This document shows positions 56,183-64,000 of a stretch of DNA of 64,000 nt, piece by piece. Every line of letters begins with the position of its first letter. Position 1 is the stretch's first letter. Under the pieces are notes generated by a model, which was not told the DNA's origin, did not search any database, and saw only the letters and a program-made list of their open reading frames with translations. The stretch comes from Agelas oroides (lineage: Eukaryota; Porifera; Demospongiae; Agelasida; Agelasidae). A program made the position numbers and the translations under genes. The stretch is from assembly GCA_949130485.1 (NCBI GenBank), contig OX422187.1, positions 10,780,898-10,844,897 of the forward strand, read 5' to 3'.

Positions 56183-58146
56183 TCTAATGACCATGTGGCT
56201 ACAAACTGTTTTACTTTTAGTGTCATAATTTATTCTAGTCTAAACAACATCTCAAGATGCATCCAGTAACTTGAAAGTGTACAGAATTGTACATAGTGGC
56301 CTTGGAATTGCACAAGATATATATATACTTATAGGTATTAACACTCCTCACGGTTAAGTGAACTGTTAAGTGTAGAGGATACAAAGGTATACTAATACAT
56401 AATCATTTAGTACCACTCTCTCATTTGTTGGTGATCAAGACTCTTATTCATGGGGTAGGTGCACCATAATATGCACTCATGCAGATTAGAGGAGCCAAGG
56501 GCATGTACCCCACCCCTCCTGCCTTGGATATCTAGGCATATACATATAAAAGTCTAATATGCACACAAAAGCCATCTTCTTTGTTTCTTTGTCCGCTAAT
56601 GTGATGTGTTATACACGTAGCTACAATAACTGTCAACTGCACCTTGGTGAACTGTTTAGAATGCAGCCGCACAAGTGCTAGCACGCGCTATATAGAGGCG
56701 CAGTTTGTTTTGTTTTGTTTTTTTGCAGGCTGCACGCATAAGCATCTCTACGCGGTTCAAGTGAAGGTTCAGCGACAGTAGACTGGAGCCACCCAACTTT
56801 AGTCTTGCCATAGACCAAAGGTAAGTAAGATATCAAAGGCTTGTAAGTACATCCTATGGGTAATCCTATCTGAGCTACTTCCTTACACTTCCAAATATAA
56901 AACAGACATACAGCTATACAAAATTATTGGTATGGCTACAAAAGAACAAACTCATTAATATTTTTAGTAAGGATGTAGAGTTTTGCCTGGCTAGGGATTT
57001 CATGACCATTCTTTGTACAATTTCTTGTGATTTTTTTCCAAAGGCTAGTGTTGGTACCAAAAAGGAACGGTCAGTAATAGACAAAGTAAACAGGAATGGG
57101 GTTACAGCTGATAGCCAAGAGCCATTATGTACAAGAAAACCATGAAGCTTTCCATAGCTGGTGCAGTTCACAAGATGCAAGTTTACATGAACAACATGCA
57201 GTCATCAACAACTGGACTAGATGTTACACAGTATCTTCCATGACAGTTTACAGCAAATCATTGTATATAGCTATCTTCCAATCAGCATACTATACAGTAT
57301 TAATCCTTGCACATACAGTCTTGTGTCCATATACTCATGTAATTTTAATTATGGCTGATGCTCGTTTACATAGCATTTGCTCCCATACAAAGAGTCATGC
57401 AGTGTTGTATACATTTACTCCCTTTCTACTTGAAAGTGTGCAACTATTTATTTTGGGAATTACATGGATATAAGCCGTACAAAACCTACAATTTGTGTAA
57501 CAGCTCATTGTACTTGATCAGATATTCATAGTATTTTGATGGTAGACTAAATATCATGTAAATAACATCCATTTTGCATATATTAGAAGCTACAATTATG
57601 CTTATACTGTATTGTAAACTGTGCAAAGTTTACAATAACAGTACCATGTTTTCTTGTGTACCTTGTACAAATAAAAACCTTTCACTTGTGTTATTATACC
57701 CGAACTACAGCCAAAATTACTTCTAATTTACTTATTTTGCACATGAGTAATGTAGTGGCCTAAGGATAGAAATGCTATTACAGGCAGTTTATTTAAAGCC
57801 TTGCATGTTTACCATACTAATGGACAACATTTACTAAACAAAACATTCTCAAAAATTGACTTTCTCCTCAGAATTGCTATAGATAAATAGGTGGACTTGC
57901 AGTGAATTTATTGCTGTGTTCTTGTTTGGCACTAACAAATATGTCAGACGACCATATTCTGACAAATCATTCATGCTTACATTATTTTTTTAATCACTAC
58001 AATTGTTCAATTAAACATGCATTGGCTGTGGGTTAATCACATGTAGATTGGATATCATGATGTGATGTAACTTCTTAACTCACTGTTACAATTTCTTCTC
58101 CAATGCAAAGCTGTCATTCAACTGCTGCAAAAGAGAATACTGGACA
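56183..58146. other. Spacer between the Fringe pseudogene and RTK-4
   Basis: No gene is supported. GGCAGTTTATTTAAAGCC at 57784 and the next ~70 bp match 42834 upstream of RTK-3. The ORF at 57096-57473 has no recognisable domain. Confidence 0.55.
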
Positions 58147-63886
<5,740 letters not shown>

Positions 63887-64000
63887 GTCAGACATCATAC
63901 AGAATCTGTAGAAAGCTCTTGTTGTGAAAATGATGTGGGCTGTGCAATTCCCTACATACAAAGTCAAAAAGATTAATACTTCACAACTATGCTGTCTTTG
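63887..64000 (+). other. Start of the RTK-4 intron after the CRD exon
   Basis: It begins with a GTCAGACATC donor, as in RTK-3 at 50744. The membrane-helix exon is beyond the window. Confidence 0.6.

Noticed and set aside
57096-57473. 125-residue ORF upstream of RTK-4
   Set aside because: No recognisable domain, no counterpart in the paralogous spacer, and AT-rich low-complexity surroundings.

Overview
The window is animal (metazoan) nuclear DNA. Genes are split by GT-AG introns, the intergenic DNA is full of TIR elements and microsatellites, and there are no operons. The protein families (SRCR domains, a ROR/MuSK-type Frizzled cysteine-rich domain, a YWTD-EGF propeller, receptor tyrosine kinases, Fringe) fit an early-branching invertebrate. 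SRCR-rich receptors and large receptor-kinase sets make a demosponge my best guess, but this is inference; no species is claimed.

The main content is a cluster of five paralogous receptor tyrosine kinase genes, here called RTK-0 to RTK-4, arranged around one Fringe glycosyltransferase gene. On the left arm, transcribed leftward, are RTK-0 (5' part only, 1044-3268), RTK-1 (complete, 10458-22211) and RTK-2 (complete, 25261-35113). Then comes Fringe on the plus strand (36442-42168), head to head with RTK-2. On the right arm, transcribed rightward, are RTK-3 (44547-54722, with two damaged SRCR exons), a decayed 3' copy of Fringe (55393-56182) and RTK-4 (58147 to beyond the window). The decayed Fringe copy and homologous spacer DNA show that the right arm grew by tandem duplication of a [Fringe 3' end + RTK] unit.

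The receptors share an unusual plan: signal peptide, a variable number of two-exon SRCR domains, a ROR/MuSK-type Frizzled CRD, one membrane helix and a tyrosine kinase with all catalytic motifs. RTK-1 also carries a complete six-blade YWTD propeller plus EGF module like that of LDL-receptor/LRP proteins, and RTK-0 shows its first two blades. RTK-2, RTK-3 and RTK-4 replace this module with extra SRCR domains. Every SRCR half-exon is phase 1-1, so modules can be duplicated, lost or skipped without breaking the frame. The kinase exons are nearly identical between paralogs while the ectodomains differ greatly.

Mobile DNA is abundant and often datable: a hAT element with an 8-bp target duplication whose empty site survives in RTK-2, a MULE-like MITE family with 9-10-bp duplications, a MITE nested in another MITE at a TA, tRNA-derived SINE heads, a HIRAN-like fragment and a decayed transposon ORF. 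Long CA tracts repeatedly sit 10-50 nt downstream of SRCR splice donors. All exon borders were read by eye from splice signals, frame continuity and comparison between paralogs.
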